The notes under the pieces were generated by a model. That model had not been told where the DNA came from and did not search any database. It saw only the letters and a list, made by a program, of their open reading frames with translations. A stretch of DNA of 64,000 nt. Source: Streptomyces zaomyceticus (GTDB lineage Bacteria; Actinomycetota; Actinomycetes; Streptomycetales; Streptomycetaceae). Shown piece by piece: positions 16,214-24,684 of the stretch; the first letter of the stretch is position 1; each line of letters begins with the position of its first letter. The stretch covers positions 62,001-126,000 of the forward strand of contig NZ_BNBZ01000005.1 of assembly GCF_014656215.1 (NCBI RefSeq). The letters run 5' to 3'. The position numbers were made by a program, and so were the translations under genes.

Positions 16214-17037
16214 ATGACCGTCACGCAGTCGGGCAACGCCCACCTCTTCCGTTCCCTGCACACCGCACCCGCGCCCCTGGCCCTCGCCAACGCCTGGGAT
16301 GTCGCGAGCGCTCGTGTCATCGAGGCCGCGGGTGCCCCCGCGATCGCCACGACCAGCGCCGGTGTCGCCTGGTCACTGGGTTCCCCGGACGGCGACTGCC
16401 TCACCCGCGACCGGGCGTTGGAACGGATCGCCCGCATCGTCGCGGCCGTCGCGGTTCCGGTGACCGCCGACATCGAAGGCGGGTACGGGACGGATGCCGC
16501 CGGCGTCGCCGAGACGGTGGCCGGGGTGCTCGCGGCCGGCGCCGTCGGCGTCAACATCGAGGACGGCACCCGGCCCCCGACGGAGCTCGCGACGCGGCTG
16601 GCGGCGGCCCGGCAGACCGCCGACCGGTCGGGCGAGGACCTGTTTCTCAACGCTCGCGTCGACACCTACCTGCTCGGGCTCGGTGCCCCGGACGCCCGGC
16701 TGAAGGAAACCCTGACCCGGGCGCGTCTGTACGTCGACGCGGGGGCGGACGGCATCTTCGTCCCCGGCGTCACCGACACCGCCACCATCGCGGCACTGGC
16801 CGGGAGCATCTCCGTACCCCTGAACGTCATGGCCGGTCCGGGAGCCCCGACCGTCGCCGAGCTCGGCGCCCTCGGCGTGGCCCGCGTCAGCCTCGGCTCG
16901 GGCGTGGCACAGGCCGCGTACGCCGCCGCCCGCCGCGCCGCGCCGCGCGGGACCTCTTCGGCACCGGCGACTACGAGTCCCTCGCCGCGGGGATCGCCTA
17001 CCCGGAACTCGACGCGCTGTTCCCCGACCTCCACTGA
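16214..17037 (+). pseudogene. Isocitrate lyase/PEP mutase family protein, frameshifted near C-terminus
   Basis: The frame encodes a PEP mutase/isocitrate lyase superfamily barrel: LANAWDVASARVIEAAG, ATTSAGVAWSLG, then the metal-site segment ADIEGGYG, GVNIEDG and NARVDTYL. The family cleaves or rearranges C-C or P-C bonds of 2-oxo acids; the exact substrate is unknown. Near 16930-16950 there is a run of CGCCG-type repeats, and the phase changes there. After it the natural end (RDLFGTGDYESLAAGIAYPE and onward) lies in another frame and stops at 17037. The original frame instead reads on into the next gene. An extra 5 bases, or an equivalent indel, explains this. It could be a true mutation or a sequence error. 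Confidence 0.75.
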
Positions 17038-17080
17038 CGTCGGTCGATCGGCCCGGGCGGCTCGAACTACGCTGACGGGC

Positions 17081-17602
17081 GTGCAGAACGAGCTCGCCCA
17101 CGAAGGCAGCGCCTTCGTCAACTTTCGGCACTACACGTTCCAGGATGCGAGGTCGCCCGCCTTCAGGTGGGTCGACGTCAAGTGTCTGCTGTTTCCCACG
17201 GCACCCGTCGACGATGCGGAACTGCTTGCCGCACTCATCCGCCATGAGCAGTTCCGGGACGACTACGCCGGCGGCGGAGTGGACCCGGAGGGGCTGCGGC
17301 ACGGCCCGTACTGGCTGAAGGCGGTGACACCCGACGCGTACGAATCCGTCGGCCGGGAGGAGGGTGACCTCATCCTGCGGAAGTGGGCAAACCAGTTCGA
17401 GGACCTGCCCGTCGACCTCGCGGCGGATCTACACCGGGAGGTGTTCGACCGTCTGGCCGCGGCCGACAGCATCTACTGCCTGAGGGAACTCGGCGACGAG
17501 GCGATGCACGACTGGGGCGGTGTATACGGCGAGTTCCACGAGTTCGTGCTCATCGACCGATCGGCAGAACGGATCACGCTGCTCGTCGCGGCCGACGACT
17601 GA
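17081..17602 (+). CDS. Uncharacterised 173-residue protein
   Basis: The GTG start is 43 bases after the natural stop of the PEP-mutase-like gene. Because of the frameshift upstream, this gene is in the same open frame as the 5' part of that gene. The protein has a mixed alpha/beta composition with several aromatic segments (FVNFRHYTFQD, YWLKAVTPDAYESVG, MHDWGGVYGEFHEFVLID), and no signal peptide or membrane segment. I do not recognise a family. The acidic, aromatic-rich character recalls small Imm/SUKH-type proteins, but no toxin gene is nearby. Codon use fits Streptomyces coding sequence. Confidence 0.65.
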   Translation: MQNELAHEGSAFVNFRHYTFQDARSPAFRWVDVKCLLFPTAPVDDAELLAALIRHEQFRDDYAGGGVDPEGLRHGPYWLKAVTPDAYESVGREEGDLILRKWANQFEDLPVDLAADLHREVFDRLAAADSIYCLRELGDEAMHDWGGVYGEFHEFVLIDRSAERITLLVAADD

Positions 17603-17726
17603 ATCGACGGCCTGAGTGGCAGTGCAGGAAGCATCGAATCGCCGGGCTCCAGCCGATCCGAGCCTCTGCGCGATCCGCCACCGGGTGAGTCGCTCGACCC
17701 CGTCGGGCACGCCCTAGGCTGCCGGG

Positions 17727-18380
17727 ATGATCAAGAAGCCGATAGAACTCGTGATATTCGACTGCGACGGGGTCCTGGTCGACAGTGAACGCATCGCCGT
17801 GCGGCTCCAGGTCGAGCTGGGTGCGGAACTCGGCTGGCCGCTGACTCACGACGAGGTCGTCGACCGATTCATCGGGCGGTCCAAGGAGTCCATCTGCGAG
17901 CAGATCGCCCAGCGGCTGGGCGAGGCGACGGCGGCGCACTGGTGGGATCAGCTCGTCCGGCGCCATCGGGAGGCGGTGGACGCGGGGCTGGAGCCGGTCG
18001 ACGGACTGCCCGAGGCGTTGGTCGGGATCACCCTGCCGGTCTGTGTCGCCTCCAGCGGCTCGCACGAGAAGATGCGGCACACTCTGGGCGTCACCGGGCT
18101 CCACGAGCGTTTCGAGGGCCGCATCTTCAGCTCCTCCGAGGTGCCCCGAGGCAAGCCCGCCCCCGACCTCTTCCTGCACGCGGCGCGGAGGATGGGGGTC
18201 GACCCGGCCGCCTGCGCGGTGGTCGAGGACAGTCGCCCCGGCGTCCAGGCCGCCCGAGCCGCCGGGATGCGCGCCTTCGGCTACGCGGGTGGACTCACCC
18301 CGGCCGAACGGCTCGTGGGCCCCGGCACCGTCGTCTTCCACGACATGCGCGAGCTGCCCGGCCTCATCGCCGAGGGGTGA
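17727..18380 (+). CDS. HAD-superfamily phosphatase, beta-phosphoglucomutase-like
   Basis: This complete 217-residue HAD hydrolase has all four motifs in order: FDCDGVLVDSE (motif I, catalytic DxD) near residue 11, ASSGS (motif II) near 109, GKPAPDLFLHAA (motif III lysine) near 141, and VVEDSRPGVQAA (motif IV) near 164. A helical C1 cap lies between motifs I and II. It would dephosphorylate or isomerise a small phosphorylated metabolite such as a sugar phosphate in the cytoplasm. The start ATG is the first in frame and gives a normal family length. It faces the HIT gene tail to tail, with 43 bases between the stops. Confidence 0.88.
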   Translation: MIKKPIELVIFDCDGVLVDSERIAVRLQVELGAELGWPLTHDEVVDRFIGRSKESICEQIAQRLGEATAAHWWDQLVRRHREAVDAGLEPVDGLPEALVGITLPVCVASSGSHEKMRHTLGVTGLHERFEGRIFSSSEVPRGKPAPDLFLHAARRMGVDPAACAVVEDSRPGVQAARAAGMRAFGYAGGLTPAERLVGPGTVVFHDMRELPGLIAEG

Positions 18381-18423
18381 CGACCACGGAGCGGCCGAGG
18401 TGCCCGCGGCCGATCAGCGGTCG

Positions 18424-18897
18424 TCAGCCGGCGAGGCGGTCCAGTTCGGCGCCGATCGCCGCGCGGAGGGTGTCGTGCGCCGGGCCGAGCGCGTACTCCT
18501 CGTCGTTCCACCGCTGTCGCGGGTACAGCCACACCGGCAACCCCACGAGATCGGCGGGCTCCCACTCGAACCGGGGCCAGACATGGGCGTGCAGGAAGCC
18601 GTCGGTGTTCCCGAGGATCTCCAGGTTCACGCGCCGGAACGCGGGGTCCAGCCGAAGGCAGGCGCGCTCGACGGCCTCGCCCAGCCGGTCCATGTCGGAC
18701 AGAAAGCTCAGACGCCTGTGCTTCGGCAGCTCCGACAGCCGTTGCACGGCGGGATCGTCCGTCAGGAGCACGGAGTACCCGGGCAGGAACTGAACGTCCC
18801 CGATGACCGCGAACCCGGCGTCGAGCCGCCGGAGGACCGAGGGGTTCTGGCCCCGAAGCGCGCTCCCGATGCGGTCTGCCCGCCAGTCGTCCGTCAT
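18424..18897 (-). CDS. HIT-like (diadenosine tetraphosphate hydrolase) family protein
   Basis: The 157-residue protein contains FLHAHVWPR near residue 104. This is an HxHxxPR variant of the histidine-triad signature, preceded by VNLEILGN. An N-terminal VLLTDDPAVQRLSELP segment is typical of HIT-like diadenosine tetraphosphate hydrolases of actinobacteria. The expected activity is hydrolysis of nucleotide phosphoanhydrides, but the third histidine of the classical HxHxH triad is replaced, so activity is uncertain. An in-frame ATG ten codons upstream (18927) is an alternative start. Neither start has a strong ribosome site. Confidence 0.75.
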   Translation of the reverse strand: MTDDWRADRIGSALRGQNPSVLRRLDAGFAVIGDVQFLPGYSVLLTDDPAVQRLSELPKHRRLSFLSDMDRLGEAVERACLRLDPAFRRVNLEILGNTDGFLHAHVWPRFEWEPADLVGLPVWLYPRQRWNDEEYALGPAHDTLRAAIGAELDRLAG

Positions 18898-19042
18898 GGA
18901 AGCCGAGTCTAGGGGTGTGACCGGCATGGGCCCTGAACCGGAACGGGACCGCGGATCGGTGGCTCGGACTCTTCCTCGAACCCTGCGCCCGTGCCCCGGC
19001 GGGACCGCGGGAACTCCATGGAGAAGTCAGCCATCGCAGGTG

Positions 19043-20305
19043 CTACCCGCGTCCTCCCTTCGGCCCGTCCAGGCGATCGCGGAGGTGAGCAACGGCCTGG
19101 TGCGGCCGGCCGCGCCTCACCAGGCGTTCAGCGAGCGCGATGGCACCGTCCACCGTTCCGGAGCGAAGGAGCTCCTCGTCGGATCCGGCGAACTCTGCCG
19201 GCTCCACTTCGTCCACGGCTCGGCCGCTCAACTCCATGACCTTGGCCCTCATGAGCGCTTGATCCAGGTGGTTGCCGCCGTGGCGGGTGAAGTGGTCGCC
19301 GATGTAGGCAAGTGCGTCGTCGGCCCTCCCGGCATCGACCAGGATGCGGCAGAGCAGGTCGATGATCCAGTCGCAGTCGCCGCCGACCGTCTCAGCGACC
19401 GTGCTCAGTATCTCGACGGCCTCGTCGTGGCGGCCGTGACGGGCAAGGAGCTCGGCGAGGCCGAACGCCGAATGAGGATCCCCGGTCCTCGCGGATTGCC
19501 CTAGCAGGGCAACCGCTTCCGGAATCCGGTCCTGTTCTTCCAGCAACTGGGCGAGGGCGGCCAGGGCGTACTCCTCGCCGCCGTCGGCCGGGAACGCGCG
19601 CAACTCGGCCTCGCGCCCGTGGCGGCCCAGGAGACGGGCGAGCTGCTCGGCGTGGTTCGCGTACACGACACCATCGACACAGACGTGCCTGCCCAGCAGG
19701 TGGATCGCCTCGTCGATCCGGCCTTGGAGTTCCAGGAACCTGGCATGCAGGGGGACCGTGTCCACGGCATCCGAGCTCCAGGACTCGAACGGGTCCGTCG
19801 GGCCGGTCTGGATATCGGGGAGCAGCGCGGCGATCTCGGCGTCGCGACCGTGGCCCCCAGCGAGCTCCACCAGTTCCTCGGCGAGCAGAAGGTCTGCGGC
19901 TCGCGGGCCGAGCAGGGCGACGACCTGGTCGAGGTGGTCCTGCCGAGCCAGCAGCCGTGCCAGGTCGCGCAGGGCGTATCGGTGCCCCGCGTCGGCGAGC
20001 GGACGGAGCAACGCAATGGCCTCGTCGTGCCGCTCCCCTTCGGCGAGCAGCCCGGCGACCGCGTCGACGGCAGGCCACCAACCGGTGGCCGCGAAGGGCC
20101 GTAGCAATGCCAGCGCCGTCGCCCGTCCCTCCGGGCCGGATGCGGCAGCGGCCTCGGCCAGCCGACGGGCACAGAACCAATCACCGTGGTTCGCCGCCCG
20201 GCGCAGGATGTCGTGGTGGCGATACTCGTGAAGGAGCGCGGCGACGGTGGGCGGTATCCAGCCGTCGAACGTGCGGTGACGGTGGTCGAGGTCGGCTTTG
20301 TCCAT
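19043..20305 (-). CDS. TPR/Sel1-like helical repeat protein
   Basis: This 420-residue protein is built from helical repeats of about 35-40 residues with the recurrent pattern 'LARLLxRxGRxxEAxxLL', for example LLAEGERHDEAIALLRPLA, LLARHGRHDEAVEILSTVA and LVRRGRPHQAVAHL. There is no signal peptide, membrane segment or catalytic motif. Similar repeat proteins are very common in Streptomyces and are assumed to act as interaction scaffolds. The ATG at 20305 follows an AGGG about nine bases upstream. The open frame extends further upstream, but that part is compositionally unlike the repeats. Confidence 0.78.
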   Translation of the reverse strand: MDKADLDHRHRTFDGWIPPTVAALLHEYRHHDILRRAANHGDWFCARRLAEAAAASGPEGRATALALLRPFAATGWWPAVDAVAGLLAEGERHDEAIALLRPLADAGHRYALRDLARLLARQDHLDQVVALLGPRAADLLLAEELVELAGGHGRDAEIAALLPDIQTGPTDPFESWSSDAVDTVPLHARFLELQGRIDEAIHLLGRHVCVDGVVYANHAEQLARLLGRHGREAELRAFPADGGEEYALAALAQLLEEQDRIPEAVALLGQSARTGDPHSAFGLAELLARHGRHDEAVEILSTVAETVGGDCDWIIDLLCRILVDAGRADDALAYIGDHFTRHGGNHLDQALMRAKVMELSGRAVDEVEPAEFAGSDEELLRSGTVDGAIALAERLVRRGRPHQAVAHLRDRLDGPKGGRG

Positions 20306-20489
20306 GGTCGCGAACCCTAGCTGCGCCGTCGAGGAGACGGTCACGAGCGGGCACGTTACGGGCCCCGCCCCGACAGCCCGCTGGAGTTCGACGGCCGGGC
20401 CGCCCGCCCGGACCGATACCGTGACCGGCCGGCTCGCCGGCACGTGCGGGACCCACGCGGGTGGAGGCCGGGGGCCGGCGCCGTGGGAG

Positions 20490-21038
20490 TCAGATCGCGG
20501 GGAGGGACGGATCGGGTGTCCAGGGAGTGGGGGCGGTGATGGCCCAGCGTTCGTGGTCCCGCCAGTCCCCGTCGATGTAGAGGTACGCGGGTGAGATTCC
20601 CTCGTAGCGGAAGCCCAGGCGCTGGACCACGGCGAGCGACGCCTTGTTCCCCGGCTGGATGTTGGCCTCCAGCCGGTGCAGCCGCAGTTCGGTGAAGGCG
20701 TACCGCAGGGTGGCGGTGAGCCCTTCCGTCATGTACCCGCGCCCCGCGGACGGGGCGAAGGCCGCATAGCCGAGGGAAGCGCCCTGGAAGCGGCCCCGGA
20801 TGATCGAGTTGATGTTCACCATGCCGGCGGCTTCGCCGGTCTCCCGGACGCGGATCAGGAAGCCCCGGTTGGTGCCGCCCTCGAAGCGGCGCATCCAGGC
20901 CTGGAACTCTTGCTCGTTCGTGGGCAGTTGCATCCACGGCCCGTGCAGCTCGGAGCTGGCCCGCACGAGCGCGCAGAACTCGTCCTGGTCGGAGAGGGTG
21001 AGCGGGTGCAGTTCGACCCGTGACGGCGTATTCGACAT
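20490..21038 (-). CDS. GNAT N-acetyltransferase, RimJ/RimL type
   Basis: The 182-residue protein shows the RimJ/RimL type of GNAT fold. The RVELHPLTLSDQDEFCALV strand-helix opens the domain, GYMTEGLTATLRYAF is the acetyl-CoA-binding motif region near residue 115, and NKASLAVVQRLGFRYEG is the conserved C-terminal motif. Members acetylate N-termini of ribosomal or other proteins, or small amines; the substrate here is unknown. The start ATG (MSNTPSRV) gives a normal family length. The frame is open further upstream into the surface-protein gene only because of the frameshift in that gene. Confidence 0.88.
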   Translation of the reverse strand: MSNTPSRVELHPLTLSDQDEFCALVRASSELHGPWMQLPTNEQEFQAWMRRFEGGTNRGFLIRVRETGEAAGMVNINSIIRGRFQGASLGYAAFAPSAGRGYMTEGLTATLRYAFTELRLHRLEANIQPGNKASLAVVQRLGFRYEGISPAYLYIDGDWRDHERWAITAPTPWTPDPSLPAI

Positions 21039-21130
21039 GGGCCAACGGTAGAGCGCGGGGGGAGCGGACCGTCCAGGTGGTCCGCCAAGGGGCCGGCCGC
21101 AGGTGAACGACCTGGGCCGTCCCTTCCGGC

Positions 21131-22580
21131 CTAGCCTCGGGCGGCGTTCGCGCGGCGGCGTCGGGTGAGGACGAGGATCGCGGCGCCGACGGCGGCCAGA
21201 ACCGCGGCGGCGGCAGCGTACGGGGTGAAGTGCGCGCCCGTGGTCGCGAGCGAGCCTTCGCCGTGCCCGGTGGCCGACGGCGACGGGGTCGGCGAACCGG
21301 GCACGGCCGGGGCGGAACCGCCCTCCGTGGGCGGAGTGGAGGGAGCCGACGGGGCGGGGGTCATCGTCTCCGGGGTGGCGGGGGGGCTCCTCGGAGGGCC
21401 CGGAGGCGGAAGGAGCCGGAGTGGTCGGCAGCGGCTGCGTGGGCGTGGCGCTCGGACCGCCCGGCGAGGGCTTGCAGGTGAACGTCGAGGTGCCGGTCCA
21501 CGGGTAGTTGTGGGTCTCGTTGCCCGTGCCGTGGGTCCGCAGGTCGCCGCCGACATAGACGCGGCCGTTCGTGCTGGCCGTGAGGTCCGCCGACGCCTTG
21601 GGGGCGAGGATCGAGCCCATGAAGTTGCCCCCACCGCCCAGGGTGAGGGACGGGGTCGCCTCGAAGTTGTAGAGGATCCGCGACGCGGCCGCCCCGAAGT
21701 GGGCGGAGTCGTACACGTCGACGCGGTCGCCGTTGAACCCGACGGACAGGGGGGAGATGCCGACCGGCTGGCCGCCCGTCACGTTCACCAGGACGGCGGA
21801 CCGCTCGGGGATCGACCGGAAGTCGAAGGACGACGCGCCGTCGAGCTCCTTGGCGGAGATCTCGAACACCTGCGGGCCGTCGGTCCCGCCACGGCCGCCC
21901 TCGAAGAGGACGGTGTCGCCCCGGCGTTCGGTCGTGCCGGTGGGCTTCAGCGAACCGAGGGACGTCGACTCGCCGTGGACGGTGGCGGCGAACGTGTCGT
22001 ACGGGGTGAGTGCCTCTCGTGCTCCCACGCCCGACGAGCGGCCCCCGCCGTTCGTCTCCAGGGTCCCCTTCTCGTCGATCGCTCCACCGACGTGGACGGC
22101 ACCGCCGTAGCCGGGGCCGGACGTGAGGCCGTGTCCGACGTCGACCGTCGTGCCACGGGCGATCGTGAGGTCGCCGCCCACGGCGAGCATGACGGATCCC
22201 GGCGAGGGGAGGATTCCGGAACCGGCGCCGACCCGGCCGACGTTGAACACGCCGCCGGACGCCTTGGCGAAGGCGGCGTCTCCTGCGACGACGAGCAGGC
22301 CCTCGGCCTCGGCGGTCGCGCCGTCGGCGGTGTAGTCGCCGCCGGCGAAGAGGGCCACGTTGGCATCGGTGAACCGCGGTTCGTGACCGATCCCGGGCTC
22401 CTCGCCGGGAGCCGGGCACGCCAGGGACCCTCCCGGGGCCGGGGCGAGGGGCGCGGCCGGGGCGAGGGGAGTGGCCCCCAGGGCGCTGCCCGGGGTGGTG
22501 GGGCCGAGCGCGAGGCCCAGGCCGAGGCTCAGGGCCACAGCGCCGCTCAGTCGCGGGCCCGTGCTTGCGGTGGTGCTCAT
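21131..22580 (-). pseudogene. Choice-of-anchor A surface protein with LAXTG anchor, frameshifted at C7 run
   Basis: The 5' frame encodes a signal peptide, then a choice-of-anchor A domain (about 65-355: FTDANVALFAGGDYTADG, GSVMLAVGGDLTIARG, FNGDRVDVYDSAHFG, GNFMGSILAPKA) and a Pro/Thr/Ser linker. At a run of seven C residues on the coding strand (21380-21386) the phase becomes wrong. In the neighbouring frame the linker continues (ATPETMTPAPSAP) to GSLATTGAHF, a hydrophobic helix and a TRRRRANA tail. That is a class E sortase LAXTG wall anchor. With six Cs the two parts join perfectly. As written, the product would lose its anchor and read on toward the GNAT gene. It could be phase variation, a mutation or a sequencing error. 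Confidence 0.8.
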
Positions 22581-22657
22581 CTACGTGAACCTTTCAGGTC
22601 TCTTGCGAGGTGACGGTGGGGGTGGAGCAGGCCGGGGGCGGGTGTGAACCGGCGGGC

Positions 22658-23524
22658 TCAGTCGGTCTCGGACCGCAGAAGGGCGCGGGTGAGGGGTCCG
22701 TACACCCCGTACTCCTCCGGGATGTTCCGCGCGCCCTGGTAGCGGGTCAGGGCTTCCTCCACGGACCGGTTGAAGACGCCGTCGGCCGAGCCGAGATAGA
22801 GGTAGAGCCGCTGGAGCCGGCGCTGGAGGTCGGCGACTTCGGGTCCGGTGCTTCCGAGGGCGAGGTCGCGCGGTTCGGGTGGTGGGTTCCGGCTGGGGCG
22901 GTGCGACGACGGCGGGCGCGTCGACGTGGCGACGGGGGAGGGGGAGGAAGGGGACGAGTGCGTCGGGGAGGGGGTGACCGTGACCGCGGCGGTGGCCGAA
23001 GGGGTGGGTGTGGGGGTTGGCGCGGATGTGACCGGCGGACGGGTGGAGGGTGTGGCACGAGGGCTCGACCGTGTGGCTGTCTCGTCGGTGACGGGAGGTG
23101 CGCCGGTCGCGTTCCCGTTCGGGGTCCGGTCGGCGGTCACGGCGACGGGGAGCGTGAGGGACGGAACCGACGGCGGCCCGGAGCCGGGCTCGGCGGCGAT
23201 CCAGACCGTCAGTGCGGCGCCGAGTCCTGCCGAGAGCGTGCCCGCGACCATCAGGGGGAGCGACAGGGACCGCCGTGCGGGGGGTGTCGGGTGGCGGTGC
23301 CGGTTCCGTCGAGACCCGTGGGCGGGCGGCGCGGCCCGGGCGGGGCCCTTCGGTGGACGGACGACGTCGTCGAAGAGCTCGATGTCCTGCCCGCGTGCCC
23401 CCGTACCGGCGCCGCCGCCCGGCTCGGCGACCTTCCCGAAGACGCGGTGGCCCCGGTCGTCCGTCTGCGCGGGTTCATGAGCGACGGAGGTGACTGCTGT
23501 GGTCAGGGCAGTCCTGTTGCGCAT
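22658..23524 (-). CDS. Membrane-anchored protein with C-terminal peptidoglycan-binding domain
   Basis: The 288-residue protein has a basic/disordered N-terminus, one transmembrane helix (about 90-112, LPLMVAGTLSAGLGAALTVW) and a long Thr/Ser/Pro linker. It ends in a PG_binding_1 domain (about 222-285: ALGSTGPEVADLQRRLQ, then YGVYGPLTRALL). It should span the membrane and hold the wall-binding domain outside. No enzymatic domain is present. The ATG follows GGAGAG. It lies 77 bases downstream of the LAXTG surface-protein gene's start side, on the same strand, so it precedes that gene in transcription. A probable promoter at 23703-23732 puts a 21-bp repeat array in its leader. Confidence 0.85.
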   Translation of the reverse strand: MRNRTALTTAVTSVAHEPAQTDDRGHRVFGKVAEPGGGAGTGARGQDIELFDDVVRPPKGPARAAPPAHGSRRNRHRHPTPPARRSLSLPLMVAGTLSAGLGAALTVWIAAEPGSGPPSVPSLTLPVAVTADRTPNGNATGAPPVTDETATRSSPRATPSTRPPVTSAPTPTPTPSATAAVTVTPSPTHSSPSSPSPVATSTRPPSSHRPSRNPPPEPRDLALGSTGPEVADLQRRLQRLYLYLGSADGVFNRSVEEALTRYQGARNIPEEYGVYGPLTRALLRSETD

Positions 23525-23549
23525 GGAGTGCTCTCCAGATGAGGTGACG

Positions 23550-23690
23550 CCGAGGGAGGTGCGGCCGGAACCGAGGGAGGTGTGGCCAAGGCTGAGAGAG
23601 GTGAAGTCAGGGCCGAGGAAGGTGTGGCCAAGGCCGAGGGAGGTGAGGTCACGGCCAGGGAGGCGTGGCGAAATCCGAGGGAGATGTGGT
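23550..23690. repeat. 21-bp tandem repeat array in probable leader
   Basis: Six consecutive units (23550, 23571, 23592, 23613, 23634, 23655) are followed by a partial seventh from 23675. Units are 21 bp (the sixth is 20) and share CCGAGGGAGGTG[T/C]GGCCAAGG. A 21-bp period is two helical turns, so repeated features face the same side of the DNA. The array lies between the PG-binding gene and its predicted promoter. Confidence 0.85.
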
Positions 23691-23702
23691 GAAGCCGTGG
23701 AG

Positions 23703-23732
23703 ATATTGACTGCTGTTCAAAGCAAGCGTCAA
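23703..23732 (-). promoter_or_regulatory. Putative promoter of PG-binding protein gene
   Basis: On the minus strand, TTGACG (23727-23732) is followed after 17-18 bp by TCAATA/CAATAT (23703-23709). It would start transcription near 23696, giving a leader of about 170 bases that contains the 21-bp array. Confidence 0.5.
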
Positions 23733-23793
23733 CCACGTTCAATCCAGGTGAATTCCGAAGATTCGCGACCTTGTTCCTTAAAGGACTTTTAAC

Positions 23794-23811
23794 GCGTGAC
23801 GCACGTCACGC
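23794..23811. promoter_or_regulatory. Crp-like palindrome in divergent intergenic region
   Basis: GCGTGACG and CGTCACGC arms flank a 2-base centre. The core GTGACGCACGTCAC fits the Streptomyces Crp consensus GTG-N6-GNCAC exactly. It lies between the PG-binding gene (minus) and the HEAT/MerR operon (plus), about 65 bp upstream of the former's -35. Confidence 0.45.
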
Positions 23812-23951
23812 GATGGGAGCGTCTCGAGCTGCTCTCCGGCCGCTCTCGGGGTGGGGGAGGCGGCCGTGCGCGAACCGGCTCGCCGTGGGCGGAGGGCGGG
23901 TGGTCCGGGCGGGCTCGCCGGCCCGGTGCCCCATCGGCGTGGCCCGGCCGC

Positions 23952-23982
23952 TTGACCTTGACACGGTGGCAAGGTCTTCACT
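23952..23982 (+). promoter_or_regulatory. MerR-type promoter/operator of HEAT operon
   Basis: A TTGACC -35 and TTCACT -10-like hexamer are separated by 19 bp, the over-long spacer typical of MerR-activated promoters. The spacer region holds a perfect 7-bp inverted repeat, GACCTTG and CAAGGTC (23954-23976). It lies 21 bases before the HEAT gene, whose operon includes a MerR-HEAT regulator. Confidence 0.7.
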
Positions 23983-24003
23983 ACCGCCAGGGAGGTGGTC
24001 CCG

Positions 24004-24681
24004 ATGACCATGCCGAAACAGGACACGGATCCGATGCGCGCTCGCCAAGCCCTGGAGGACGACCGCTCGTCGGTGCGACTGCGGGCGGCGCTCGCGGTCG
24101 GCACGACCCCGGACGTACGGTTCGTCGACACGCTGATCGAGCGGTGCGCGGTCGAGCCCGATTTCCACGTACGCGAGATGCTCACATGGGCACTCACCCG
24201 CCACCCGCCGGCTGTGACGGTTCCCGAGCTCCTCGACCAGGTCCGCTCGGAGCGGACGCAGGCGCGAAGCCAGGCGCTGCACACCCTGTCCAAGATCGGG
24301 GACCGACAGGCATGGCCGGTGATCACACGGGCGCTGCTGTCCGACGCCGACGACGAGGTGGCGCGGAGCGCCTGGCGGGCGGCGGTCGTGCTCGTACCGG
24401 AGGAGGAGAAGCCCGAGTTGGCCCATGCTCTGGCGACACAGCTCGGACGCGGTGAGCGTGAGACGCGGTTGAGCCTCAGCCGGGCGCTGATCGCGCTCGG
24501 CGAGGTGATCCTGCCGACCCTGCGCTCCGCGACGACCGGGCTCGACCCCGAGGTACGGCTGCACGCCCTCGCCACGGAGCGGCTGTTGCGCGACCCGGAC
24601 ACCGGATTCGAGTTCGCGATCGAGGAGGCGAAGCGGGTCGCCGTACTGGGCCCGGGCCCGACCGGCCAGGAGGAGAACTAG
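24004..24681 (+). CDS. HEAT-repeat protein
   Basis: This 225-residue all-helical protein consists of HEAT-like repeats of about 30-35 residues with the D-x-x-V-R-x-x-A pattern: RSSVRLRAALAVG, PDFHVREMLTWAL, RTQARSQALHTLSKIGD, DDEVARSAWRAA and DPEVRLHALATERLL. There is no signal peptide or catalytic motif. The first in-frame ATG after the GGGAGG ribosome site (24004) was taken as the start. The next gene, a MerR regulator with its own HEAT repeats, starts three bases after this stop. The two are one operon behind a MerR-type promoter, and partnership of the two HEAT proteins is a reasonable inference. Confidence 0.8.
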   Translation: MTMPKQDTDPMRARQALEDDRSSVRLRAALAVGTTPDVRFVDTLIERCAVEPDFHVREMLTWALTRHPPAVTVPELLDQVRSERTQARSQALHTLSKIGDRQAWPVITRALLSDADDEVARSAWRAAVVLVPEEEKPELAHALATQLGRGERETRLSLSRALIALGEVILPTLRSATTGLDPEVRLHALATERLLRDPDTGFEFAIEEAKRVAVLGPGPTGQEEN

Positions 24682-24684
24682 GTC

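Noticed and set aside
16130..17602. A real 490-residue fusion of PEP-mutase-like and unknown proteins
   Set aside because: The segment after 16940 in this frame has poor codon bias, and the family's natural C-terminus lies intact in the other phase. It is treated as a frameshift.
20490..22580. A 696-residue fusion of surface protein and GNAT
   Set aside because: The middle part (about 21040-21380 in this frame) is Arg/Pro-rich shadow sequence. The true anchor is in another frame, and the GNAT has its own start.
23490..23792. Small plus-strand frame translating the 21-bp array into REVxP repeats
   Set aside because: A 21-bp repeat stays open in several frames by arithmetic. There is no ribosome site, and the frame overlaps a divergent gene start.
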